Below are positions 7,923 through 16,533 of a stretch of DNA of 64,000 nucleotides, piece by piece (position 1 is the first letter of the stretch; every line of letters starts with the position of its first letter). A model generated the notes under the pieces. The model was not told where the DNA came from. It did not search any database and worked only from the letters and a program-made list of their open reading frames with translations. The DNA lies in the NCBI GenBank assembly GCA_021787565.1, contig JAJYLT010000002.1:62001-126000 (forward strand), written 5' to 3'. The translations under genes were made by a program, and so were the position numbers. Source of the DNA: Acidobacteriota bacterium (GTDB lineage: Bacteria > Acidobacteriota > UBA4820 > DSQY01).

Positions 7923-10652
7923 ATGGCGAAATGGGTCTATTTCTTTGGGAACGGCAAGGCCGAAGGTCGCGGCGAGCAAAAGGAGCTCCTCGGGGGAAAG
8001 GGCGCGGGATTGGCCGAGATGACCAACCTCGGGATCCCGGTGCCTCCGGGATTCACCATCACTACGGAGGTCTGCTCCCACTATTACGCCCACAAGGAAT
8101 CCTATCCCACCGACCTGAGCGGCCAGGTGGCCCAGGCCCTGGCGGGCGTGGAATCCATCATGGGGCGGAAGTTCGGCGACCCGACGAACCCGCTCCTCTT
8201 TTCGGTCCGCTCGGGCGCGCGCGCCTCCATGCCCGGCATGATGGACACGGTGCTCAATTTGGGCTTGAATGACCGGACCGTGCAGGGACTGGCTGCGGTC
8301 ACGGGAAACCCGCGGTTCGCCTGGGACTCCTACCGGCGGTTCGTGGCCATGTACGGGGACGTGGTCCTGGGCCTCAAGCCCGTCAAGAAAACCGACGACG
8401 ACCCCTTCGACGTCATCCTGGAACAGGCCAAGAAAGAGGCCGGGGCCAAGTTCGACACCGACCTGGGGACGGAAGAGCTGAAACGGCTCGTCACCCTCTT
8501 CAAGGAAGAGATCCGCAACAGGCTCGGCGTTCGGTTTCCGGAAGATCCGCAGGAGCAGCTCTGGGGAGCCATCGGGGCGGTCTTCGGGTCGTGGATGAAC
8601 GACAGGGCCATCGCCTATCGCAAGATCTACAATATCCCCCACACCTGGGGAACCGCCGTGAACGTCCAGACCATGGTCTTCGGCAACCGCGGCGAGACCT
8701 CGGGAACGGGGGTGGGCTTCACGCGCGATCCGGCGCTGGGCGAGAACCGCATGTATGGTGAATTCCTCATGAATGCCCAGGGCGAGGACGTGGTCGCGGG
8801 CATCCGCACCCCGCGCCCCATCGGGGAGCTCGCCGCCATCCTCCCCGAGGCGCACCGGCAGCTTGTGGACATCCGCGCCAAGCTCGAGGCCCACTACCGG
8901 GACATGCAGGATTTCGAGTTCACCATCGAGGAGGGGCGCCTCTGGATGCTCCAGACGCGAACGGGCAAGCGCCACCCCTTCGCCGCGGCCCGCATGGCCG
9001 TTGATATGCAGGCGGAGGGCCTGATCACCGAGAAGGAGGCCGTGCTCAGGCCCGAGGCGGACGGCATCGCCGCCTTCCTCGCCCCGATCTTCGACGCGGA
9101 GGCGAGGGCCGAGGCCGTGCGCGCGGGAAACGTGCTGGCCAAGGGTCTTCCCGCCGGGCCCGGCGGAGCTTCGGGGCGGGTGGTCTTCAACGCGGCGGAC
9201 GCCGAGAATTGGGCCCAGCGCGGCGAGAAGGTCCTCTTGGTGCGCAAGTTCACGAGCCCGGAGGACATCCGAGGCATGAACGCGGCGCAGGGCATCCTCA
9301 CGGCCCAGGGAGGGATGACCTCCCACGCGGCCCTCGTGGCGAGGCAGATGGGCAAGGTCTGCATCGTCGGCTGCGGAGCGCTGGAGATTGATTACGAGAA
9401 GGGCGAGATGGAGGTGGCCGGTCGCATCGTCCGGGAAGGGGACTGGCTCTCCATCGATGGCTTCACCGCCGAAGTCGTCCTCGGACAGCTCCCCACCAAA
9501 CCGAGCGAGGTCTTGCAGGTGCTCGCCGGCCAACTGAAGCCAGATCAGTCCAGAAACTACCAGCAGTTCAGCACCCTCATGGGCTGGGCCGACCGCCACA
9601 GGCGCCTGCAGGTCTGGAGCAACGCCGACACGCCCGGGCAGGCCGCCATGGCGGTCAAGCTCGGGGCCGAAGGCATCGGACTCTGCCGCACGGAGCACAT
9701 GTTTTTCGAGGGCGAGCGCATCCACTACGTGCGCCGCATGATCCTCGCAAAGGACGTGGAGGAGCGCAAGAAGGCCCTGGCTTACCTCTTCCCCATGCAG
9801 AAAGAGGACTTCATCGGCATTTTCAAGGCGATGGGAGGCCAACCCGTCACGGTGCGGCTGCTGGATCCTCCTCTACATGAATTTCTGCCATCCAGAGAGG
9901 CGCTTAAGCCAGAAGATTTCTCTGAGAAGGTCAAGGCTGTGGCCGATGAGCTGAAGGTGAGCGTCCACGAGATCGAGGAGCGCATAGAGGCCCTCCACGA
10001 AAACAACCCCATGCTCGGCCACCGGGGCTGCCGCCTGGGCGTCACCTATCCGGAGATCTACGAAATGCAGGTCCGCGCCATCGTGGAGGCTGCCTGCGAG
10101 GTGGTTGGCCAGGGCGTCCCCGTGAAACCCGAAATCATGATTCCCATCGTGGCGACCGAGCAGGAGATGAAGATCTTCAACGACATGACGCGCTCCATCG
10201 CGGATCCCATCATAGCCAAGGCGGGCGTGCCCCTGCACTATCTCGTCGGGACCATGATCGAACTGCCCAGGGCCTGCGTGACGGCCGACCACATCGCCCA
10301 GCAGGCAGAGTTCTTCAGCTTCGGCACCAACGACCTGACGCAGACCACCTGTGGCATCTCCCGCGACGACGTGCGCGCGTTCCTCGCGGAATACGTCAAC
10401 CGGGAGATCTACGCGGCGGACCCCTTTCAGCGGATCGACCAGGAGGGGGTGGGACAGCTCATGAAGCTGGCGGTGGAGAAGGGGAGAGCCACCCGGAAGG
10501 ATCTCCAGATCGGAATTTGCGGCGAGCACGGCGGCGAACCCACCTCGGTGGAGTTCTGCCACAGAATCGGCCTCAACTACGTCTCCTGCTCGCCCTACCG
10601 CGTCCCCGTGGCCCGCCTGGCGGCCGCCCAGGCCGCGCTCAGGGACGAGTAG
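7923..10652 (+). CDS. ppdK: pyruvate, phosphate dikinase
   Basis: A 909-aa cytosolic enzyme interconverting pyruvate/ATP/Pi and PEP/AMP/PPi. The N-terminal nucleotide-binding domain carries LLGGKGAGLAEMTNLG and the GARASMPGMMDTVLNLG loop. The central phosphohistidine domain has GGMTSHAALVARQMGK with the catalytic His near residue 466. The C-terminal PEP/pyruvate barrel has GLCRTEHMFF, ENNPMLGHRGCRLG and the conserved FGTNDLTQ. The length is usual for the family. GGAGAGGTCACACC precedes the ATG. No PEP synthase-type regulator lies beside it. Confidence 0.96.
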   Translation: MAKWVYFFGNGKAEGRGEQKELLGGKGAGLAEMTNLGIPVPPGFTITTEVCSHYYAHKESYPTDLSGQVAQALAGVESIMGRKFGDPTNPLLFSVRSGARASMPGMMDTVLNLGLNDRTVQGLAAVTGNPRFAWDSYRRFVAMYGDVVLGLKPVKKTDDDPFDVILEQAKKEAGAKFDTDLGTEELKRLVTLFKEEIRNRLGVRFPEDPQEQLWGAIGAVFGSWMNDRAIAYRKIYNIPHTWGTAVNVQTMVFGNRGETSGTGVGFTRDPALGENRMYGEFLMNAQGEDVVAGIRTPRPIGELAAILPEAHRQLVDIRAKLEAHYRDMQDFEFTIEEGRLWMLQTRTGKRHPFAAARMAVDMQAEGLITEKEAVLRPEADGIAAFLAPIFDAEARAEAVRAGNVLAKGLPAGPGGASGRVVFNAADAENWAQRGEKVLLVRKFTSPEDIRGMNAAQGILTAQGGMTSHAALVARQMGKVCIVGCGALEIDYEKGEMEVAGRIVREGDWLSIDGFTAEVVLGQLPTKPSEVLQVLAGQLKPDQSRNYQQFSTLMGWADRHRRLQVWSNADTPGQAAMAVKLGAEGIGLCRTEHMFFEGERIHYVRRMILAKDVEERKKALAYLFPMQKEDFIGIFKAMGGQPVTVRLLDPPLHEFLPSREALKPEDFSEKVKAVADELKVSVHEIEERIEALHENNPMLGHRGCRLGVTYPEIYEMQVRAIVEAACEVVGQGVPVKPEIMIPIVATEQEMKIFNDMTRSIADPIIAKAGVPLHYLVGTMIELPRACVTADHIAQQAEFFSFGTNDLTQTTCGISRDDVRAFLAEYVNREIYAADPFQRIDQEGVGQLMKLAVEKGRATRKDLQIGICGEHGGEPTSVEFCHRIGLNYVSCSPYRVPVARLAAAQAALRDE

Positions 10653-10708
10653 GGGAAGAGGTCACGAGGCGGCGCACCTCTTGCCACCCGTAGGCGCCGC
10701 GAAAACGC

Positions 10709-10742
10709 AGCGGGCGCCGGTCCCATCGGACTGGCGCCCGCT
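10709..10742. terminator. strong hairpin between convergent genes
   Basis: A 15-bp stem with a four-base loop CATC: AGCGGGCGCCGGTCC (10709-10723) against GGACTGGCGCCCGCT (10728-10742), with one G-T wobble. It lies between the stops of ppdK and the convergent DUF4388 gene and probably ends transcription from both sides. There is no clear T-tract. Confidence 0.6.
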
Positions 10743-10768
10743 CGCTCCGTCCCAGCGCGCGGTGCCGT

Positions 10769-12550
10769 CTATTCGCCTCCCAGCTTGGGCATGCTGTGTT
10801 GCATCTTGTGGAGCTGCAGCTCCAGGAGCGCCTTCTCCATGGCCAGGCCGGCCTGGGTCATGAAGATCTCCACGCCCGTCAGATCCTCGATGGGAGAGCC
10901 GGACATCGCGTTGTCGCCGTAGAGGACGGCAATCACCCTTCCCCGGCTGACCATGGGGATGGCCGCCATCTCTTGGGGTTCATGCGCTCCCAAGGCCATG
11001 GCGTAGTCGCTGTCGGCCTGCGTGTAGGCACCCTGGTGGCGAAGCACCGTAGAGCGCTGCTGGGCAGCCGCGTCGAAAATGGAGGCGGTCCCGACGGGAA
11101 CTTTCAGCCTGCGGACCTTCTCCATCATCTTCTCCGTGTCTCCCGTCTCCCCGAAGCCTCCCAGCCCTACAATGAGGTCCCTCTTGACCAGGAAGAGAAC
11201 CGCGCGTTCGAAATACTCGGCGGCCAGTCTCAGGACCAGCAGCGATATCTCGCTGGACTCCCTGGGGCTGGCCAGTTCCCCCATGAGTCCCTTGAGCAGA
11301 CCGAGCTGGTCGCGGACTCGGTAGCCCTGGCTGACGGCCTCGGCTCCCAGGTCGCGAAAGAAGGTCACTACCTCCTCCTCCACCTCGACGGCGGGCAGGA
11401 ATTTCTCGATCTGGCTGACCAGCTCCGTTGAGAACCCGTCCAGGGATTTCTCGAACTGGTCTACGCGCAAGTGCGCCAGCCCAGGCTTCGGAACGATGGC
11501 GGCGGCTCCCCTGCTCCTGGCTACGCCCAGGATCCCCTCGTCCTCGAGGTCGCTCATCAGGATGACCTTGACCTGCGGGAACCGCACCGACGAGGCTTCG
11601 AGGATCTCCAATCCTCCGAGGTAGCCCTCGCCGTTCTGCGTGGGCATGAGGAGGTCCACCAGGGCGAGGAAGGGCTGGCGGTCCTGGAGGTAGTGATCGC
11701 AGGCCTGAACGTATTCGGCCAGCGAGCCGACGGCCTCGACCTGGGCGAAGCGGTCGAGAAGCCTTCGACGCAGAAGGTTCTTGAAGATGGATTCGTCGGT
11801 GGCGAGCACGACGTGAGCCCTGTTTTTCGCCCAGGGCGTGTGGCCGGCGTGACTCAGTTCGAAAGCGGTCCGCTCCGTTGGCTGCTCCTGCCGAGGTGAC
11901 GGCTTGAACTCAGGTTCCACGGTGGCGGGAGCGGCCCGTACCGGCGCCTCGACCGGCAGCGTGGGGGCAGCCGGCATCTTGGGCGGCGAAGACGTAGCCG
12001 CTCTCTCTTCCCCCTGGGGATGGGAGGTCGGGCCGGAGAGCCAATCGGACATGGAGGCCTCGGCCATGGTCTGGGTCAGCAGGTTCTGGGGCGAAACGGC
12101 CTTCGCGAGGGAACTGAAGGATGGGGGCGCATCAACTCCGGGGGTATCTCCCGCCTCGGTCAGGGCAAAGGAAAACTCGCCCGAGGACTGCTGGGTCAGG
12201 AGTTTGAGGCGACCTGCCAGTTCGATGCGACGGGCCTGATCGAGAAGTTTCGGGTTCAGGGCGCCGGTGTCGGACAGGCGCTTGAGGATTCCATGCGGAT
12301 CACTCCCGCCCCTGAAACGGGCCTCCCTGATCTCCTCCGCGTCCACCAGACCGTGCGTTTCAAAGAAGTCCAGGAAGGCCGTCTCGTCGAAGTCGCCTAC
12401 GATATCCAGGACGTTCCCACCGCTAAAATAGACGAACGCTCGCGCCACCGCCGGCGTCGCTAGACGAAGCACGCCGCTCCGCCGCGACACGTTGACGATC
12501 TGCAAGATGTCCAGGAGGGAGAGATCCTCCAGGCTGCCCACCAAACTCAT
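10769..12550 (-). CDS. DUF4388 - receiver - GAF-like signalling protein
   Basis: A 593-aa multidomain protein. Residues 1-110 form a DUF4388 domain (MSLVGSLEDLSLLDILQIV, RRSGVLRL). Residues 165-245 form a proline/alanine-rich linker. Residues 250-370 look like a receiver domain, with ATDESIFKNLLRRRLL, the phospho-acceptor region LALVDLLMP and a terminal IVPKPGL lysine motif. The C-terminal 200 residues resemble a GAF-like sensory fold (MAAIPMVSRGRVIAVLYGDN). No kinase or output domain is visible. Such proteins occur in Acidobacteria and Myxococcota, but their roles are mostly unknown. Its ATG overlaps the upstream gene's stop. Confidence 0.75.
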   Translation of the reverse strand: MSLVGSLEDLSLLDILQIVNVSRRSGVLRLATPAVARAFVYFSGGNVLDIVGDFDETAFLDFFETHGLVDAEEIREARFRGGSDPHGILKRLSDTGALNPKLLDQARRIELAGRLKLLTQQSSGEFSFALTEAGDTPGVDAPPSFSSLAKAVSPQNLLTQTMAEASMSDWLSGPTSHPQGEERAATSSPPKMPAAPTLPVEAPVRAAPATVEPEFKPSPRQEQPTERTAFELSHAGHTPWAKNRAHVVLATDESIFKNLLRRRLLDRFAQVEAVGSLAEYVQACDHYLQDRQPFLALVDLLMPTQNGEGYLGGLEILEASSVRFPQVKVILMSDLEDEGILGVARSRGAAAIVPKPGLAHLRVDQFEKSLDGFSTELVSQIEKFLPAVEVEEEVVTFFRDLGAEAVSQGYRVRDQLGLLKGLMGELASPRESSEISLLVLRLAAEYFERAVLFLVKRDLIVGLGGFGETGDTEKMMEKVRRLKVPVGTASIFDAAAQQRSTVLRHQGAYTQADSDYAMALGAHEPQEMAAIPMVSRGRVIAVLYGDNAMSGSPIEDLTGVEIFMTQAGLAMEKALLELQLHKMQHSMPKLGGE

Positions 12551-13650
12551 GGCACGCTCCGCAAGCCCCGCGCCCCGCCGTTTCGACTATAGAATACTAG
12601 ACTACGCTTGTCCATCGGACCGAGCGTTATCGGGGCTTCCACCGGAGGGCCTCCGGTGGGACGCAACACGACTCGGTACCGTCCGGGCTCCAGGTCGCGG
12701 AAGAAGAAATTGCCCTCCCAGAGGGGCATGGAAGTGGAGGCGCCGCCGCCGATGAGCTCGGCCTGGCCGGCGAGGGGCGCATCCATGGGGCCGAGCAGCT
12801 TTCCCGACAGCAGTATCCCCGTGAATGAAGACTGCTCGGGACGCTTCCAGAGAACGCACGCTTTCCCGGGGGCGGGCTCGTAGAAGAGGCGGTCGCGAAA
12901 ATCCAGGCGCGTCAGGGTTGCGCCCGCGTATCGAGCAAGCGTTCCTACGGAGAGACCCTCGCCGGATCTGAGGACGATATACTCCGCCGACACCCAACCG
13001 GCGGACCTCAGGGCATCGCAATAGACGCGGTTCGCCTCGCCGTAATCGACTTCGACCCACGCGTGCAGCATGCCTCCTTCCAGGCGGACGGAGGAGGTAC
13101 CCGAAGGGAGGAGAATCCCCACGACCTCGCGGCTGTGAATGCCCAGCGCGTTGAGGATGCCGCAAGCGGCCGCGGTGAGGCCCACGCAGGAGGCCTCGCC
13201 GCGCTCGAAGATCCTCGGAATGCTCTCGGTGAAATCCGGCCTGCCCGCGTAGTGCAGATGGGTCCGAAGGTAGAGCAGCACCGCTTCCACGGCCTCATCC
13301 GCCCGTTGGCAGCCGGCCAGCGCTTCCTGAAGACCGCGGGCGGCCTCCGGCGGCAGGCCCAGGCTACGCGGCAAAAGGCCCGGACGAAAGGGAATTCGCA
13401 CGCGCAAGGGCGGAGCCGAGACATCCACGTCAATGCGATAGCCTCGGGGTGTGCGTTCCACGGTCTGCTGGTAGCCGTTGATCTTCACCCCCGGTGGAAC
13501 GGGGGCTTGCGGAGCATCCAGAAGATACTGCCCTTGCTGCTGCCCGGAGACCCATCCGTACCCTTCGGCACGAAGGGGCTCAGCGGCCGGTGCGCTCGAT
13601 GCTGGAAGACTGGCCCCCGCGAGAAAGATCAGGAGAATGAAAAACCGCAT
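12547..13650 (-). CDS. exported transglutaminase-like cysteine protease-fold protein
   Basis: About 367 aa with a signal peptide (MRFFILLIFLAGASLPASS). The transglutaminase core has the Cys in EASCVGLTAA (about 154), the His in GGMLHAWVEV (about 196) and the Asp in VYCDALRSAGW (about 213), so the C-H-D triad is present. A C-terminal beta-rich region with GNFFFRDLEPGRYRVVL resembles a carboxypeptidase-regulatory-like fold. It is probably periplasmic, and the substrate is unknown. The ATG at 13650 lies inside the 3' end of nusB in another frame, so translation may be coupled. A longer in-frame ORF exists upstream but would bury the signal peptide. Confidence 0.75.
   Translation of the reverse strand: MRFFILLIFLAGASLPASSAPAAEPLRAEGYGWVSGQQQGQYLLDAPQAPVPPGVKINGYQQTVERTPRGYRIDVDVSAPPLRVRIPFRPGLLPRSLGLPPEAARGLQEALAGCQRADEAVEAVLLYLRTHLHYAGRPDFTESIPRIFERGEASCVGLTAAACGILNALGIHSREVVGILLPSGTSSVRLEGGMLHAWVEVDYGEANRVYCDALRSAGWVSAEYIVLRSGEGLSVGTLARYAGATLTRLDFRDRLFYEPAPGKACVLWKRPEQSSFTGILLSGKLLGPMDAPLAGQAELIGGGASTSMPLWEGNFFFRDLEPGRYRVVLRPTGGPPVEAPITLGPMDKRSLVFYSRNGGARGLRSVP
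12586..12614 (-). promoter_or_regulatory. internal sigma70-like promoter for the DUF4388 gene
   Basis: On the minus strand, TGGACA (12614-12609) and TATAGT (12591-12586) lie 17 bases apart. They overlap the end of the transglutaminase gene and could give the DUF4388 gene separate expression. Confidence 0.4.
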
Positions 13651-14029
13651 CCAACACGCCGTTGAGGAAGCGGGCGGATTCGTCGCCTCCGAACTTCTTG
13701 CCGATTTCCACGGCTTCATTGATGGCCACCTTCCCGGGGACTTCCGGATCAAAACACATCTCGTAGACGGCCATGCGCAGGAGGCCGCGGTCCGTTCGGG
13801 TGAGGCGCTCCAGCTTCCAGTGCATCAGGTTGGCGGAGATGAGGCGGTCCACCTCATCCCTCTGCGCCCATACGCCCCGAACCAGCTGCCGGGCAAACTG
13901 CTTGACCCGGCTGGAGGTCTTTCGCTCCTGGCCGATGGAGGCCTCCACGGAGGCTATGTCCTCCACCCCGAGATCCAGCTGGTAGAGGTAGGTGAGGGCC
14001 AACTCCCTGCCCTCGCGGCGAATGCCCAT
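13580..14029 (-). CDS. nusB: transcription antitermination protein NusB
   Basis: A 149-aa RNA-binding protein that joins NusE at boxA in antitermination complexes. It shows the NusB pattern RREGRELALTYLYQLD at the N-terminus and VPGKVAINEAVEIGKKFGG plus ARFLNGVLDAV at the C-terminus. The ATG at 14029 overlaps the ribH stop (TGATG). A GTG directly upstream is an alternative. The ribH-nusB order is a common bacterial pairing. Confidence 0.93.
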   Translation of the reverse strand: MGIRREGRELALTYLYQLDLGVEDIASVEASIGQERKTSSRVKQFARQLVRGVWAQRDEVDRLISANLMHWKLERLTRTDRGLLRMAVYEMCFDPEVPGKVAINEAVEIGKKFGGDESARFLNGVLDAVFHSPDLSRGGQSSSIERTGR

Positions 14030-14493
14030 CACAGCGCCTTGTAGAGGTTCGCCATCTCGATGGCGGCCATGGCGGCATCGAAGCCCTTGTTGCCCGCCTT
14101 GGTGCCGGACCGCTCGATGGCCTGCTCCAGGGTGTCCGTCGTGATGACCCCGAAGGCCACCGGAAGGTTGGTCTCGAGGGCGGAGGCGGCGAGGCCCTTG
14201 GCGACCTCTGCGGCGATGTACTCGAAATGGGGCGTATTGCCGCGAATGAGGGCTCCCAGGGCGATGACGGCGTCGAACTTACCGCCGGCCGCCATCCTCT
14301 TGGCGACCATGGGCAGCTCAAATCCCCCGGGCACCCAGGCCACGGTCACGGCTTTCTCGTCGCCGCCGTGGCGCACGATGCAGTCCAGCGCACCATCGAG
14401 CAGCTTCTTGGAAAAGAACTCGTTGAATCGGCTGACCACGATCCCGAACGAAAGCCCTTTGGCCGATAGGGCCCCCTCCAGCGTCTTCACCAT
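14029..14493 (-). CDS. ribH: 6,7-dimethyl-8-ribityllumazine synthase
   Basis: A 154-aa enzyme for the penultimate riboflavin step, condensing the ribityl pyrimidine with dihydroxybutanone phosphate. Visible motifs are [31 protein letters not shown], the phosphate-binding [15 protein letters not shown] with the catalytic His, and [17 protein letters not shown]. The start at 14493 is favoured because GGAGG lies five bases upstream of it; an ATG four codons earlier would lack that spacing. No other rib genes are in the window. Confidence 0.95.
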   Translation of the reverse strand: MVKTLEGALSAKGLSFGIVVSRFNEFFSKKLLDGALDCIVRHGGDEKAVTVAWVPGGFELPMVAKRMAAGGKFDAVIALGALIRGNTPHFEYIAAEVAKGLAASALETNLPVAFGVITTDTLEQAIERSGTKAGNKGFDAAMAAIEMANLYKAL

Positions 14494-14557
14494 GGCGTCC
14501 TCCATTCATCGTCCCGGGCTCCAGCAGCCCCGGTCCGCTTCCACTCACTCTCGTGCT

Positions 14558-15469
14558 TCAGAGATCCCCAAATTCCGTCAATCGCCGGAAGCCCCGGTAT
14601 CTCTCGTCGATCTCCTGGCGGGAGAGGGAGGCGAGACGGGCCGTCGAAAAGTCCTCCACGTTGTAGGAGGCCATGACGCTCCCCATGATGATGGCCTGTC
14701 GGAGCGCCTCCGGCTGCAGGTTCCCGTTCCCCGCGAGGTGCCCGATGAACCCCCCGGCGAAGGAGTCACCCGCTCCCGTGGGGTCGAAAACCGATTCCAG
14801 GGGGTAGGCGGGGGCGGCGAAGACGGAGTCGTCGGTGATTTTCAAGACTCCGTACTCCCCGCGCTTGACGATCAGCATCTTGGGGCCGTAGGAGAGAATG
14901 CGGTGCCCGGCGCGCAGCAGGTTATAATCACCCGTCAGTTGGCGGACTTCCGCTTCGTTGATCACGAGGATGTGGACCCGGGCCAGGAGATCCAGAAGCC
15001 CCCCGCGTTTCTGCTCGATCCAGTAGTTCATGGTGTCCGCCGCCACCACCTTTGGCCCCGTGAGCTGGTCGAGGGTTTTTATCTGGATCTCGGGATCCAT
15101 GTTGGCCAGGAAGACATAGGGAACCTCGCGGAGGTGTTCGGGTACGATCGGATCGAAACTCTCGAGAACGTTCAAATCCGTGCGCAGGGTGACCGCCGTG
15201 TTCAAGTCGAATCCGTATTCGCCCTGCCAGTGGAAGCAGCGGCCGCCGGCGATAGTGGAAAGCCCGGACAGATCAACTTTGTGTCGAATTAGCAATTCTC
15301 GGTCGCTATCATTGAAATCCTCACCTACTACTCCAAGAATGGCCACCTCCGTGAAGTAGGAGGCCGCCAAGGCGCAATAGGTGGCCGACCCGCCCAGCGC
15401 CTGTTCGCGCCGGCCGAAAGGAGTTTTTACGGTGTCGTAGGCGACCGTTCCGAGCACCAGCAGCCTCAT
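14558..15469 (-). CDS. PfkB-family sugar or nucleoside kinase
   Basis: A 303-aa ribokinase-fold kinase. The N-terminal glycine motif is LGGSATYCALAA, and the C-terminal PfkB signature DPTGAGDSFAGGFIGHLA contains the catalytic Asp and anion hole. Its ATG overlaps the stop of mtnP (ATGA, 15466-15469). The tight coupling to a methylthioadenosine phosphorylase suggests action on a ribosyl product of nucleoside salvage. The substrate is inferred from context only. Confidence 0.85.
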   Translation of the reverse strand: MRLLVLGTVAYDTVKTPFGRREQALGGSATYCALAASYFTEVAILGVVGEDFNDSDRELLIRHKVDLSGLSTIAGGRCFHWQGEYGFDLNTAVTLRTDLNVLESFDPIVPEHLREVPYVFLANMDPEIQIKTLDQLTGPKVVAADTMNYWIEQKRGGLLDLLARVHILVINEAEVRQLTGDYNLLRAGHRILSYGPKMLIVKRGEYGVLKITDDSVFAAPAYPLESVFDPTGAGDSFAGGFIGHLAGNGNLQPEALRQAIIMGSVMASYNVEDFSTARLASLSRQEIDERYRGFRRLTEFGDL

Positions 15470-16341
15470 CGTGACGCTCTCTTTTCTTCCAGCCTTTGGA
15501 GTAGTGGCCGAAGCCGGTGGTACGTCGCTTCCGGCCAATGCTCCCTGGCCGTCACGACGGCGTGTTCCAGCGCGCGCTGGCAGGGGCAGCCCCGGGGGGG
15601 CGGAAGGCTCGCGACGGCAGCCAGGATCGCCTGCGCGTTCTCGGCGTTCTGCTTCAGGACCTTGAGCACGTCCTGAATGGCCACGGAGTCGTGGTCCGGG
15701 TGCCAGCAGTCGTAATCGGTGACGAGGGCCAAGGTGGCGTAGCAGATCTCGGCCTCTCTGGCCAGCTTGGCCTCCTGGAGATTGGTCATTCCGATGACGT
15801 CCATGCCCCAGGCCCGATACAGGTTGCTCTCGGCCCGGGTGGAGAACTGCGGGCCCTCCATGCAGAGGTAGGTGCCCTGCTCGTGCACCGGCATGTCCTT
15901 CTCGCGGCAGGCCGCGATCAGCCGGTGCCGCAGCTCCGGACAGAAGGGATCGGCGAAGCCGGCGTGGGCCACGATGCCGTCGCCGAAGAAGGTGTCGGGA
16001 CGGTGGCGCGTCCTGTCCACGAGTTGATCCGGAACCACCATGTCGCCTGGATGCAGGTCCTGCTTGAGACTTCCCACCGCGGAAGCCGAGAGGATGGCCG
16101 AGGCCCCCAGGAGCTTGAAGCCGTATATATTGGCGCGGAAATTGACCTCAGAGGGCAAGATGCGGTGGCCCTCTCCGTGCCGGGCGAGGAAGGCCACGCG
16201 CCGGCCGGCCAGGGTTCCCAACACGTAGGCGTCCGAAGGCTCCCCGAAGGGGGTCCGCAGGGCCACGCGGCCGGTGGCCTCCAGTCCGGCCATGCGGTAC
16301 AACCCTGAGCCGCCGATGATTCCGTAGTCCACGGAGTCCAT
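15466..16341 (-). CDS. mtnP: S-methyl-5'-thioadenosine phosphorylase (MtnP type)
   Basis: A 291-aa purine phosphorylase of the MTAP/PNP trimeric family. It begins YGIIGGSGLYRM and carries LARHGEGHRILPSEVNFRAN, SASAVGSLK, the substrate-binding CMEGPQFSTRAESNLYR and GMTNLQEAKLAREAEICYA. It splits methylthioadenosine into adenine and methylthioribose-1-phosphate. ATG 16341 is preferred because the family motif begins five residues later and GGGAGAA lies upstream. The coupled PfkB kinase may process the sugar product. It is divergent from aconitase. Confidence 0.9.
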   Translation of the reverse strand: MDSVDYGIIGGSGLYRMAGLEATGRVALRTPFGEPSDAYVLGTLAGRRVAFLARHGEGHRILPSEVNFRANIYGFKLLGASAILSASAVGSLKQDLHPGDMVVPDQLVDRTRHRPDTFFGDGIVAHAGFADPFCPELRHRLIAACREKDMPVHEQGTYLCMEGPQFSTRAESNLYRAWGMDVIGMTNLQEAKLAREAEICYATLALVTDYDCWHPDHDSVAIQDVLKVLKQNAENAQAILAAVASLPPPRGCPCQRALEHAVVTAREHWPEATYHRLRPLLQRLEEKRASR

Positions 16342-16455
16342 GCGTTCTCCCTCAAGCCAGACAGCATAGCATAGGGCCGTACGGAGGCAGAAGGCACCGA
16401 GCACGGGCCCGCGGTGTGTACTTTGGCCCGGCGGGCGCCCTGCCGCCTATGCTCC

Positions 16456-16484
16456 TTGACAGTCCACCGATGGCTCCCTAGAAT
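16456..16484 (+). promoter_or_regulatory. aconitase promoter
   Basis: TTGACA (16456-16461) and TAGAAT (16479-16484) have a 17-base spacer, a near-consensus sigma70 promoter about 50 bases before the aconitase start. Confidence 0.7.
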
Positions 16485-16533
16485 GATCGTCCGCCACGAG
16501 TCGGGGGACCCGGACAATGCGAAGGAGACAACG

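Noticed and set aside
7482-9842. 786-aa minus-strand ORF
   Set aside because: It is antisense to ppdK and the end of recJ, with no recognisable domain.
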